Source of the DNA: Belnapia moabensis DSM 16746
GTDB taxonomy: Bacteria > Pseudomonadota > Alphaproteobacteria > Acetobacterales > Acetobacteraceae
Assembly (NCBI RefSeq): GCF_000745835.1
Contig: NZ_JQKB01000052.1
Span: forward strand, 1-37,835
DNA length: 37,835 bases
Direction: 5' to 3'
The position numbers and the translations under genes are program-made. How positions within the stretch are numbered: position 1 is the stretch's first letter; every line of letters starts with the position of its first letter. Shown one piece after another: positions 26,303-34,453 of this stretch. The notes under the pieces are model-generated. The model made no database searches. It saw only the letters and a list, made by a program, of their open reading frames with translations, and had not been told where the DNA came from.

Positions 26303-26460
26303 CCTCACGCCCCATCCCGGTTCAGGAGCCAAGCACCGACATCACTTATGGCGTGAGCGGCACGAAGATTTTCTGTTTGTGAACCTGCGTCTTTTTGGAA
26401 TGGCATATATTGCGGTGCGCTGTCGCCGCGGTGAACGTCCTTTCAGAAGAGCACAGACCG
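26303..26460 (+). promoter_or_regulatory. AT-richer leader of the acyl-transfer cluster
   Basis: This 158-bp gap is clearly less GC-rich than its surroundings at 26366-26412 (TTTTCTGTTTG..., CATATATTG) and probably holds the promoter of the cluster. TATATT (26406-26411) is the best -10 candidate, but I find no well-spaced -35. A CTCACGCC / GGCGTGAG pair (26304, 26350) brackets the left half. Confidence 0.35.
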
Positions 26461-28074
26461 ATGGTCTTCAGTTCCGCCACCTTCATTGTCGGGTTCTTGC
26501 CGCTCGTTCTGCTCGGCTTCCTGGTCTTCGCCGGGACGGGGCAAAGCCGGATGGCGGCGGGCTGGTTGACGCTCGCCTCGCTTGTCTTCTACGGCTGGTG
26601 GAATCCCTGGTGCGTCCCGCTGCTGATGGCCAGCATCCTCGCCAACTACCTGTTGGGCGGCTATCTTCTACACAGGCCGTCGCGGACGGTGCTCGTGCTC
26701 GGCATCATTGGCAATCTGCTGCCGCTGCTTTACTATAAGTATACTACCTTCCTTCTGACCAATATCGACACCGCCTTCGGTCTTGACTGGCAAATCCGCG
26801 AGATCGTCCTGCCGCTCGCCATCTCCTTCTTCACCTTCCAGCAGATCGCCTATCTCAGCGATGCGCATGACGGGGCCGTGGTCGAGCACGACTTCCTTAA
26901 CTATTGCCTGTTCATCACTTTCTTTCCGCATCTGATCGCCGGCCCGATCACCCATCACCGCGAGATGCTGAGCCAGTTCGGCAACCCGGAGAATTTCCGC
27001 CCGCGCTTCGACAACATCTCAATCGGCCTGACCCTGTTCGGCCTTGGCCTCGCCAAGAAGGTCATCCTGGCCGACCCGCTCGGCGCCCTGGCGACTCCTG
27101 CCTTCGCCGCGGCCGCGGGTGGCGAGAGCCTGGCGCTGCTCGATGCCTGGGGCGCCGCGCTGGCCTATGCGCTGCAAATCTATTTCGACTTCTCCGGCTA
27201 TACCGACATGGCGATCGGCCTCGGCCTGCTCTTCGGCATCAGCCTGCCGCCGAATTTCGACAGCCCCTTCAAGGCCCGCAACGTCATCGAGTTCTGGTCG
27301 CGCTGGCACATGACGCTGACGCGCTTCCTGACGACCTATGTCTACAACCCAATCGTGCTGCGCGCGACGCGTGCGCGCACCGCCGCCGGCAAGCCCCTCC
27401 CCCGCCGCGGGAAGATGTCGCCCGGCACCTTCCTCGCCCTGGTCGCCTGGCCGACCGTCCTGACCATGTTCGTCTCCGGCGTCTGGCATGGGGCGGGCTG
27501 GCAGTTCGTCGTCTTCGGCCTGCTGCACGGCTTCTATCTGGTGGTGGCGCATGGCTGGCGCGCCTGGAAAGCGAGCCGGGGCTGGAAGCTCGACGACGAC
27601 CGCCTGCTGCCGCATGCATCCTCCGTGCTGCTGACCTTCCTTTGCGTCGTCGTCGCCCTGGTCTTCTTCCGTGCGGAGGGTGTGCCGGCAGCGCTGAACT
27701 TGCTGGCCGGCATGGTCGGGCTGCACGGCACCGTCGTCCCGGCAAGCTTCGCCCATCTGCCGCTGATCGCCGACATCGTCGCCAGCCATGGGCTCGCGGT
27801 CGGCGCCGGGCGGTTCTTCCAGATCGAGGATTGGGCGAGGATTATCGTACTGCTCGCCTTCGTCTGGTTCATGCCGAACACTCAGCAGTTCATGCTGCAG
27901 TTCCGCACCGCCCTCGGCTGGCGTGGCCGCCCGGCCTGGGTGCAGGCGATCCTGCCGGCGATGACCTGGCGGCCGGCGCCCATCTACGGCGTCGCGCTCG
28001 GCGTGCTCTGCTTCTTCGTGCTAATGCAGACCTTCTCCTCGGCGCCGACCGAATTCCTCTACTTCCAGTTCTGA
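26461..28074 (+). CDS. MBOAT-family membrane O-acyltransferase (AlgI/DltB type)
   Basis: A 537-residue polytopic protein with about ten to eleven helices. Family landmarks include MVFSSATFIVGFLPLVL, YGWWNPW, LLYYKYTTF, LPLAISFFTFQQIAYLSD, the PHLIAGPITHH segment, YFDFSGYTDMAIGLGLLFGI, FNFW-like FWSRWHMTLTRF with His283, and the MBOAT active-site His343 in SGVWHGAGW. AlgI and DltB members pass acyl groups across the membrane to an exported polymer, usually together with an SGNH-type partner such as AlgJ/AlgX or DltD. It starts the all-plus-strand cluster. FkbH begins eight bases after the stop, and an SGNH protein follows, so the usual partner is present. The donor is probably the carrier protein encoded at 29992 (inference). 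Confidence 0.93.
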   Translation: MVFSSATFIVGFLPLVLLGFLVFAGTGQSRMAAGWLTLASLVFYGWWNPWCVPLLMASILANYLLGGYLLHRPSRTVLVLGIIGNLLPLLYYKYTTFLLTNIDTAFGLDWQIREIVLPLAISFFTFQQIAYLSDAHDGAVVEHDFLNYCLFITFFPHLIAGPITHHREMLSQFGNPENFRPRFDNISIGLTLFGLGLAKKVILADPLGALATPAFAAAAGGESLALLDAWGAALAYALQIYFDFSGYTDMAIGLGLLFGISLPPNFDSPFKARNVIEFWSRWHMTLTRFLTTYVYNPIVLRATRARTAAGKPLPRRGKMSPGTFLALVAWPTVLTMFVSGVWHGAGWQFVVFGLLHGFYLVVAHGWRAWKASRGWKLDDDRLLPHASSVLLTFLCVVVALVFFRAEGVPAALNLLAGMVGLHGTVVPASFAHLPLIADIVASHGLAVGAGRFFQIEDWARIIVLLAFVWFMPNTQQFMLQFRTALGWRGRPAWVQAILPAMTWRPAPIYGVALGVLCFFVLMQTFSSAPTEFLYFQF

Positions 28075-28081
28075 GGCCGTC

Positions 28082-30022
28082 ATGGAACAACTCGCCTGGC
28101 TCCCGGTGCATGATGATCTCGGCGCAGCGCTTTCCGCCGCCCGGCGCATCGCCGACCCGGGCGAGCGGCTGGCGCGGGCCATGCACCTCGCCGGCTTCCG
28201 CCGCGACTTCACCGCGACCGGCCGGCTCGACCGCCTGGCGGAGGAGGGCCTCGCCGCGCCGCCCGCCCATCTCGGCCTGGTGCCGCTGCGCCTTGCCATC
28301 CTTGCCTCGCATACCGTCGATCATCTGGTGCCCGGCATCCGCGTCGCCGGGCTGCATCGCGGCCTTGCCCTTGCGGTGCATGTCGCGCCCTATGGCAGCT
28401 ACCGCCAGTCGCTGCTCGGCGAAGATCCCGCGCTCGCCGCCTTTGCGCCGCAGCTGATCCTTCTTGCATTGGATGCGCAGGACTCTCCCATCGACCTGCC
28501 GCTCGACTCTCCGGAAAGCGCGGTGGAGGAAGCCGTTGCCGCCCGGATCGGCGAGTTGCGCCATCTCTGGCGCCGGGCGAAGGAGCGGTTCAACGCGCAG
28601 GTGGTGCAGCAGTTGTTGGTGCCCGCCAGCCCGCCGCTCTTCGGCAGCTACGAGGCGATGGTCCCTGCCGCACCGCACAGCCTGCTCGCCCGCCTGAATG
28701 CCGGTCTTCGCGCCGCCGCGCGCGAGGATGGCGTGCTGCTGCTCGACCTCGCCACGCAGATGGCCGGCCAGGGCCCGGCGGATGGCCTCGCCGACCCGGT
28801 ACGCTGGCACCAGGCGAAGCAGCTCGTCAGCCCGGTGATGGCGCCGCTGCATGGCGACCTCGTCGCCCGCATCGCCGGCGCGGTACTGGGCCGGGCGCGC
28901 AAATGCCTGGTGCTGGACCTCGACAACACCTTGTGGGGCGGCGTCATCGGCGATGACGGCATCGAGGGCATCAAGCTCGGCCAGGGCAATCCAACCGGCG
29001 AGGCCTTCCTCGCCATGCAGCGCTACGCCGCCCAGCTCGGCCGGCGCGGCATCATCCTCGCCGTCTGCAGCAAGAACGACGCCGCGGTCGCCGAGGCGGC
29101 CTTCGTCAACCATCCGGACATGGCGCTGAAGCGCAGCGACATCGCCGCCTTCCTCGCCAATTGGTCCGACAAGGCAGGCAACCTCCGTCAGATCGCGAAG
29201 CAGCTGAACATCGGCCTCGATGCCCTGGTCTTCGTCGATGACAATCCCGCCGAGCGCGACATCATCCGCCGCGAGCTGCCCGATGTCGCCGTGCCGGAAC
29301 TGCCGGAGGACGTTGCGCTCTATCCCACTTGGCTCGGTGCCGCCGGCTATTTCGAGACGGCCGGCTTCACCGCCGACGACGCCACGCGCGGCCGCAGCTA
29401 CGCGGCGAATGCCGAGCGCCAGGCCATGCTGGAGCAGGCGACCGATCTTGAGGGCTATCTCCGCAGCCTCGAGATGGTGCTGACCGCGCGCCCGATCGGC
29501 TCGGCCGAGCTGGCGCGCGCGACGCAGCTCGTCAACAAGACCAACCAGTTCAACCTTACCACCCGCCGCTACACCGAAGCCGAGATGCAGGCCCTGGCCG
29601 AGGCCCCGGACTCGCTGGCGCTGGCGCTCCGCCTCACGGACCGCTTCGGCGATAACGGCCTCATCAGCGTTGTGCTCGCACGCCCGGATGCGGCGCTGCG
29701 CCCGGACGAGTGGCTGATCGATACCTGGCTGATGAGCTGCCGCGTGCTCGGCCGCAAGGTCGAGGAAGCGACCTTGCAGGTGCTGCTGGACCATGCGCAG
29801 CACCAGGGCATCACCGCCCTCATCGGCGAATACCGCCCCACCGCCCGCAACGGCATGGTGGCGGAGCATTATCCGCGCCTCGGCTTCACGCCGATGGCGC
29901 CATTGCCGGATCGCCCCGACGGGACGCTGGTCTGGCGCATCGAGACTCGCGGCTCACGGCCGTTCGCCCACCCTATCGCTTTGGATACCCTATGCACGAA
30001 CAGGAGATCTACGCGGCACTGA
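28082..30022 (+). CDS. FkbH-like HAD-IIIC protein (glyceryl-ACP type)
   Basis: A 646-residue protein. The HAD domain has Asp279 and Asp281 in LDLDNTLWGGVIGDDG, the Ser/Lys region ILAVCSKND and the acidic FVDDNPAER. The C-terminal GNAT-like part contains NKTNQFNLTTRRYTEAEM, RLTDRFGDNGLI and IDTWLMSCRVLGRKVEE, all hallmarks of FkbH-type proteins. The first ~270 residues are an N-terminal region with SGNH-like character. Characterised FkbH proteins dephosphorylate 1,3-bisphosphoglycerate and load the glyceryl group on an acyl carrier protein. The carrier gene overlaps its 3' end by 31 bases, which strongly suggests a pair. It probably makes a glyceryl-type acyl-ACP for the MBOAT protein; the actual acyl group is not known. 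Confidence 0.92.
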   Translation: MEQLAWLPVHDDLGAALSAARRIADPGERLARAMHLAGFRRDFTATGRLDRLAEEGLAAPPAHLGLVPLRLAILASHTVDHLVPGIRVAGLHRGLALAVHVAPYGSYRQSLLGEDPALAAFAPQLILLALDAQDSPIDLPLDSPESAVEEAVAARIGELRHLWRRAKERFNAQVVQQLLVPASPPLFGSYEAMVPAAPHSLLARLNAGLRAAAREDGVLLLDLATQMAGQGPADGLADPVRWHQAKQLVSPVMAPLHGDLVARIAGAVLGRARKCLVLDLDNTLWGGVIGDDGIEGIKLGQGNPTGEAFLAMQRYAAQLGRRGIILAVCSKNDAAVAEAAFVNHPDMALKRSDIAAFLANWSDKAGNLRQIAKQLNIGLDALVFVDDNPAERDIIRRELPDVAVPELPEDVALYPTWLGAAGYFETAGFTADDATRGRSYAANAERQAMLEQATDLEGYLRSLEMVLTARPIGSAELARATQLVNKTNQFNLTTRRYTEAEMQALAEAPDSLALALRLTDRFGDNGLISVVLARPDAALRPDEWLIDTWLMSCRVLGRKVEEATLQVLLDHAQHQGITALIGEYRPTARNGMVAEHYPRLGFTPMAPLPDRPDGTLVWRIETRGSRPFAHPIALDTLCTNRRSTRH

Positions 30023-30240
30023 CGGAAGTCTTCCGCGACGTATTCGACGACGACGACATCACCATCTCCGCCGCGACCACCGCCGAGGACATCCCGGGCT
30101 GGGACAGCCAGGCGCATGTCAACCTCGTGGTCGCGGCCGAGACGCGGTTCGGCATCCGCTTCCGCACTGCCGAGCTCGAGGCGCTGCACAATGTCGGCGA
30201 CTTCGTCCAGCTGATCGGCACCAAGCGGAAAGGCACATGA
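29992..30240 (+). CDS. Acyl carrier protein, module A
   Basis: An 82-residue acidic carrier protein. The phosphopantetheine attachment Ser39 lies in IPGWDSQAHVNLV, the usual D-S-(x)-x motif. Helix 1 (EIYAALTEVFRDVFD) is followed by a poly-acidic turn (DDDD). The ATG at 29992 is inside the 3' end of the FkbH gene (31-base overlap, different frame). The GWDSxxHxxL form is the one commonly found beside FkbH and HAD-IIIC proteins in surface-polysaccharide clusters. The SGNH gene follows after four bases. Confidence 0.92.
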   Translation: MHEQEIYAALTEVFRDVFDDDDITISAATTAEDIPGWDSQAHVNLVVAAETRFGIRFRTAELEALHNVGDFVQLIGTKRKGT

Positions 30241-30244
30241 CGCC

Positions 30245-31300
30245 ATGTCCGGAGCGCCGATCGCCGAAGCTTCACCGAAACCGGTGCAGCCAAGCTACCT
30301 GTTGGCCTTCCTCGGCTCGCTGCTGGGGATGTTCGCCTTGTACTATGGCGTCCTGCTGACGCTCTCGGCGACGGGAAACCTGCCGCCGCCAGCCTTCAGC
30401 AATTCGCTCTGCGTCGACGAGAAGCTGCGCTTCCTGCGGGATGAACAACCCGGCTCGCCGACCTTGCTGGTCGTCGGCTCTTCCGTCGCCTGGCGCCATT
30501 TCGACGGCGACACGCTCTTGCGGAAGGCGCCGGACCTGAAGCCACTGAACGGTGCCTTCTGCGGGCTGCGCGTGAACCAGACCGGCTTTGCGGCCGACTG
30601 GCTGCTCGATCACTACCCAATGGTGCGAGAGGTGGTGATGGTCGCCTCGCCGCAGGATTTCGAGAACTGCACCAGCCATCCGACCGCCTTCCTCGACCGC
30701 GGCGATATCGACGACTACGTCTTCGATCGGGTAACGCCCTGGTTCTACTATACCCGGTACTTCTCCTTCGTCTCGCTGGCACGCAATGCCGCAACCATCG
30801 GCGACAAGCGCTCCGGCGTGAACCGCATCGACCCGCTGGTCTTCGACCGGTTCGGCAGCGGGCCGCTCGGCGCGGAAGGAGGTCGTGGGCAGCTGCTATA
30901 CGGCGCGGTCGACAAGCCGGATCCGGCCTGCCTCTCCGCCTTGTCGCAACTCGCCAGCCGAGTGCATGGCGAGGGCAGGCGACTGATGGTCGCAATGACG
31001 CCGCTGCACCCGCAATGGCGGGCCCAGCACGACCCGGATGGCGCGGTGCTCGGCCGCTTCTCCAGCGGCATCCGCGCCGCCCTCGGTGAAAGCGGTGCCC
31101 GCTATTGGGACAGCAACCTGTCCTTCGCGGCCGACGAGGAGGAATTCTTCGACGCCATCCACCTGCGCTGGACAGGCGTCCCGCGCTTCACCGCGGCGCT
31201 GCTGCAAGCTTTCGACATCCCCGGAGCCGAATCTCCATCCGACTCTCGGGCCCGCATCGTGCTCAATCCGCCTCCTCTGGGTGTGACGGGCAACGACTGA
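30245..31300 (+). CDS. Membrane-anchored SGNH/DltD-like protein
   Basis: A 351-residue protein with one N-terminal membrane helix (about 17-42, YLLAFLGSLLGMFALYYGVLLTL) and a periplasmic domain. The block-I serine is Ser79 or Ser80 in LLVVGSSVAWRHFDG. The C-terminal Asp303-x-x-His306 in DAIHLRWTGVPRF gives the catalytic dyad of SGNH hydrolases. A single-pass SGNH protein next to an MBOAT is the AlgJ/AlgX or DltD arrangement, in which the SGNH enzyme hands the acyl group to the polymer outside the membrane. No other domain is visible. A hairpin follows the stop, separating module A from module B. Confidence 0.8.
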   Translation: MSGAPIAEASPKPVQPSYLLAFLGSLLGMFALYYGVLLTLSATGNLPPPAFSNSLCVDEKLRFLRDEQPGSPTLLVVGSSVAWRHFDGDTLLRKAPDLKPLNGAFCGLRVNQTGFAADWLLDHYPMVREVVMVASPQDFENCTSHPTAFLDRGDIDDYVFDRVTPWFYYTRYFSFVSLARNAATIGDKRSGVNRIDPLVFDRFGSGPLGAEGGRGQLLYGAVDKPDPACLSALSQLASRVHGEGRRLMVAMTPLHPQWRAQHDPDGAVLGRFSSGIRAALGESGARYWDSNLSFAADEEEFFDAIHLRWTGVPRFTAALLQAFDIPGAESPSDSRARIVLNPPPLGVTGND

Positions 31301-31306
31301 TATCAG

Positions 31307-31326
31307 GGCGGCGGCATCACGCCGCC
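31307..31326 (+). terminator. Hairpin after the SGNH gene
   Basis: GGCGGCG (31307-31313) and CGCCGCC (31320-31326) form a perfect 7-bp stem around GCATCA, six bases after the stop. There is no T-tract directly after it. Confidence 0.45.
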
Positions 31327-31433
31327 TCCACCGTCATATTATACGAAGCTCATGACAGTGAGGCGTAATCCCTGTGCGCCGACGGCGGGACGACCTGTCG
31401 CCGGCGCAATCATTGCGGCTCGATAAAGCCATC

Positions 31434-31468
31434 TTGAGTTGATTAGCCCGTATATTTATTCAAATAAA
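31434..31468 (+). promoter_or_regulatory. AT-rich promoter candidate for module B
   Basis: TTGATT (31439-31444) is followed after 17 bases by AAATAA (31462-31467). The latter lies in the perfect inverted repeat TTTATT-CA-AATAAA (31455-31468). This is the most AT-rich spot of the cluster and lies 27 bases before the GTG at 31495, so module B may have its own regulated promoter. Confidence 0.45.
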
Positions 31469-31494
31469 GATTGCTGCTTGTTGGAGATCGCGCC

Positions 31495-31803
31495 GTGCTG
31501 CATGAAACCGTTCGAAATGTCCTGAGAGGCGTCGGTGACCTCGCGGCCTCCGCCGACACGCTCGGCGACAACACCGATCTCTTCGATGCCGGCCTTTCCT
31601 CCTACGGCACGGTGGAGGTGATGATCGGGCTCGAGAACGCCCTCGGCATCGAATTTCCCGAGACGGTGCTGACGCGCGACACCTTCACATCCATCAACGC
31701 CATCGTGCATGTGCTGGAACGCCTGCGCGATGGCACCGTCCCCGCTGGTGGCCAGGCGGTTGACGCCAATGGCTGGCCCGTCGCCACGGAGACCGTGCAG
31801 TGA
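31495..31803 (+). CDS. Carrier protein, module B (amino acid carrier)
   Basis: A 102-residue carrier protein starting at GTG 31495 behind GGAG. The attachment site is Ser36 in LFDAGLSSYGTVEVM. The following MIGLENALGIEFPETVLTRDTFTSINAIVHVL is a standard carrier helix 2-3 region. The C-terminus has about 20 extra residues after the carrier fold. Its stop overlaps the start of the amino acid:[carrier protein] ligase gene (GTGA), which marks it as the probable substrate of that ligase. It differs clearly from the module A carrier (Ser-Ser instead of Asp-Ser before the site), so the two are likely not interchangeable. Confidence 0.92.
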   Translation: MLHETVRNVLRGVGDLAASADTLGDNTDLFDAGLSSYGTVEVMIGLENALGIEFPETVLTRDTFTSINAIVHVLERLRDGTVPAGGQAVDANGWPVATETVQ

Positions 31804-32738
31804 GCGCCACCGAACTTGCTTCTCCCCTCAGCGCCGATGAATTCCGCCAGGAATTGTTCGAGCGCGGCCTGCTCTTCGCAACCGGCGTCGATGGCCTCTA
31901 CGGGCGCAGCGCTACATTCGAGAATCTGGTCGACGCTGTCGATCGCCTCATCGGCCGGATGTCGACGGAAGACGGCGCGGAGATCATGCGCTTCCCGCCG
32001 ATCATGACGCGCACCGGCTTCGAGGCGAGCGGCTATTTCAAGAACATGCCTCAGCTTGTCGGCACTGTTCACTGCTTCTGCGGCGATGACCGCGAGCACA
32101 AGCGCGTGCTCGCCTGCACGCCCGAGGAAGGCGGCTGGACCGCGGCGCAACAGCCCGCCGATGTCGTGCTGACACCGGCATCCTGCTACCCAGTCTATCC
32201 GATCATCGCCGCGCGTGGCCCGCTGCCGGCGGAAGGTTGGCTGGTCGATTCGTCCTCCTACTGCTTCCGCCGCGAGCCCTCGATCGACCCCGCGCGCATG
32301 CAGATGTTCCGTCAGCGCGAGCAGGTGTGCTTCGGCACGCCGGAGCGTATCCGCGCCTTCCAGTCGCATTGGATGACACGAGCCCTGGAGATGTTCCGCC
32401 GCATGGGCCTGCCTGCGACCACGGATCTGGCGAACGATCCCTTCTTCGGCCGCCCCGGCATGCTCATGGCGAATGGTCAGCGCAGCCAGCGCCTCAAATT
32501 CGAAATCCTCGTGCCGATTTCCAACCCCGACAAGCTCAGCGCCTGCGGCAGCTTCAACTATCATGTCCACCACTTCGCCGATGCCTACGGCATCCGTGAC
32601 GCGGATGGTGAGGCGGCACATACCGGCTGCGCTGGCTTCGGCCTGGAGCGTGTCTCCCTTGCACTGTTCCGGCAGCACGGGTTCGATATCGAAGCCTGGC
32701 CGGAATCGGTACGCGCAACGCTCTGGCCTCGGGCCTGA
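31800..32738 (+). CDS. Amino acid:[carrier protein] ligase, seryl-tRNA-synthetase-like
   Basis: A 312-residue class II aaRS core without a tRNA-binding domain. Motif 2 is seen as YCFRREPSIDPARMQMFRQRE (starting near residue 154) and motif 3 as GCAGFGLERVSLALF (about 276-290). Cys129, Glu174 and Cys277 occupy the places of the Cys/Glu/Cys zinc site known from the archaeal-type SerRS and from the bacterial amino acid:carrier ligases, which activate a small amino acid such as glycine or alanine with ATP and place it on the phosphopantetheine of a carrier protein. It starts with GTG overlapping the carrier stop by four bases. Which amino acid is used cannot be read from the sequence. Confidence 0.92.
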   Translation: MSATELASPLSADEFRQELFERGLLFATGVDGLYGRSATFENLVDAVDRLIGRMSTEDGAEIMRFPPIMTRTGFEASGYFKNMPQLVGTVHCFCGDDREHKRVLACTPEEGGWTAAQQPADVVLTPASCYPVYPIIAARGPLPAEGWLVDSSSYCFRREPSIDPARMQMFRQREQVCFGTPERIRAFQSHWMTRALEMFRRMGLPATTDLANDPFFGRPGMLMANGQRSQRLKFEILVPISNPDKLSACGSFNYHVHHFADAYGIRDADGEAAHTGCAGFGLERVSLALFRQHGFDIEAWPESVRATLWPRA

Positions 32739-32761
32739 AGACGAGACGGGGGCAGCCATCG

Positions 32762-34429
32762 ATGATTCCGGTCGCCTTTCAAGGCTGCCGCGGGTGGCTG
32801 CATCCGGCAAACGGATCGGCAGCGCATGGCCTCGTGCTGTGCCCGCCTTTCGGCTATGAGCTGATCTGCACCCAGGCCGGGCTACGCGCCCTGGCCGAGC
32901 GGGTGGCCGCCGCCGGCACGCCGGTTTTGCGCTTCGACTATCCTGGCACCGGCGATTCCGCAGGCGAGGAAGCGCCTGATCGCCTCACCGATTGGCTCGC
33001 CGCCATCGAGGCGGCCGGCGATTGGATGAGCGGGACGCTTGGCCTGAAAGCCATCAGCCTCGGTGGCCTGCGACTCGGCGCGCTCCTCGCTGCGGCCAGT
33101 GCGGCACGCCGCCCAGGCAGCATTCTCGATATCGTCCTTCTCGCGCCCGTCTGGTCGGGCCGCGCTTACGGGCGTGAATTGCTACTCGCCGCGCGTGCCG
33201 CCGGTGAGGCCACGCCAAAGCCGGGCTGGCTCGAAGCCGCCGGCTTCCGCCTGCATGAAAGCGACATCGCTGCATTGCGCGGGCTCGATCTCGCCGCTCT
33301 CTTGCGCCAGGCACGTCCCGCCCGCATCCTGCTCGCCGAGCCGCCCAGACCGGCAGCGGTCGCCCTTCCTGATCTTGGCGCAGCCGTGACCATGCTGCCT
33401 TTCGAAGGGCATGCCGCCTTCTTTCGTCATGCCCAGCTCAGCATCGCGCCCAAGGCGCTCTTCGGCAGCATCGCAACATGGCTGCCCAGGACTGCGACGC
33501 CACTACCCCTTCCGAGCCCACTGACAGACCGCCTTGCTGTCACACCGGGCATGGAGGAACGCGTCCTGCGCTTCGGCGCCGACGAGCAACTGACCGGCAT
33601 ACTCTGCTGCCCGGCACAACCGCAGCCGACCGCCGTGCTGATCCTCAATACCGGCGCCAACCATCATATCGGCAACGGCCGCATTGCCGTGCGCCTGGCA
33701 CGTCGCCTTGCGGAACTCGGCTTCGCCTCGTTGCGCATGGACGCCGACGGCGTCGGCGAAAGCGGCGTCCTCCGCAACGAGCAGCGCGCCGAAGCCTTGT
33801 TCGAGGATGGTCCGACATCGGATGCACTCGCTGGCCTCGATGCATTGGAACGCCAAGGCTTCCGACGCAGCCTGGCGGTCGGCGTCTGTTCCGGCGCGCA
33901 TCACGCCTTCCAGGCCGCGCTGCGGGATACTCGCATCGCCGGCCTCGCCCTTGCCAATCTGCCGGCTTTCGATCGCGCTGCCGGCGGCGCGCCGGATCTC
34001 GACGGCGGACCACCACCTGGCGAGAGCCCCAGATGGCGCAAACCGCGTATGGCGCTGCGCCGGCTCCTTGCCGAAACCGACCGCTTCCTGGCTGAACGGC
34101 TCGGCCTTGAAACCGGCCTGGACCGCGCCGGCCGCTGGCTGCGGCAGTTGCAGGCACGCGGAACGACGCTCTTTCTGGCCTACAGCGACCGCGACCGCTC
34201 GCTGCGCGAGCTGCGCGCGCATTTCGGCCGCGGCGGCCGCCACCTGCCGCAGCACGCTCCGATCCGTACCCTCGTCCTCGGCGGAACTGACCACGCCATC
34301 AATCCACAGGCCATGCAGGACGAGTTCATCGACGCCGTAGAGCGGGATCTGCTCCAGCATCACATGCATGTCCACGCTACCAATGCTCCGCAACTTCTCG
34401 CCCGAACCGCTACTACCCACGCAGCATAA
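32762..34429 (+). CDS. Tandem alpha/beta-hydrolase fusion protein
   Basis: A 555-residue cytoplasmic protein made of two alpha/beta-hydrolase domains. Domain 1 (about 1-245) has the oxyanion region LVLCPPFGYE and RFDYPGTGDSAG. Its nucleophile elbow reads either G102-L-Arg104-L-G106 (no nucleophile) or A-I-Ser99-L-G-G. Domain 2 (about 260-555) has LILNTGANHHIGNGR, MDADGVGESG and the elbow G374-V-Cys376-S-G378, so Cys would be the nucleophile. The end contains GGTDHAIN with the catalytic His. Both halves recall the hydrolases that accompany exosortase/polysaccharide loci. Possible roles are releasing or editing the group on the carrier (thioesterase-like) or transferring it; this is inference. 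It is 23 bases after the ligase gene. Confidence 0.8.
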   Translation: MIPVAFQGCRGWLHPANGSAAHGLVLCPPFGYELICTQAGLRALAERVAAAGTPVLRFDYPGTGDSAGEEAPDRLTDWLAAIEAAGDWMSGTLGLKAISLGGLRLGALLAAASAARRPGSILDIVLLAPVWSGRAYGRELLLAARAAGEATPKPGWLEAAGFRLHESDIAALRGLDLAALLRQARPARILLAEPPRPAAVALPDLGAAVTMLPFEGHAAFFRHAQLSIAPKALFGSIATWLPRTATPLPLPSPLTDRLAVTPGMEERVLRFGADEQLTGILCCPAQPQPTAVLILNTGANHHIGNGRIAVRLARRLAELGFASLRMDADGVGESGVLRNEQRAEALFEDGPTSDALAGLDALERQGFRRSLAVGVCSGAHHAFQAALRDTRIAGLALANLPAFDRAAGGAPDLDGGPPPGESPRWRKPRMALRRLLAETDRFLAERLGLETGLDRAGRWLRQLQARGTTLFLAYSDRDRSLRELRAHFGRGGRHLPQHAPIRTLVLGGTDHAINPQAMQDEFIDAVERDLLQHHMHVHATNAPQLLARTATTHAA

Positions 34430-34453
34430 CAAGAACAGCCCGGGACGCATTCC

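Noticed and set aside
26401-26416. Sigma54-like element TGGCATATATTGCGG before the MBOAT gene
   Set aside because: The GG and GC elements are two bases too close together for a -24/-12 promoter.
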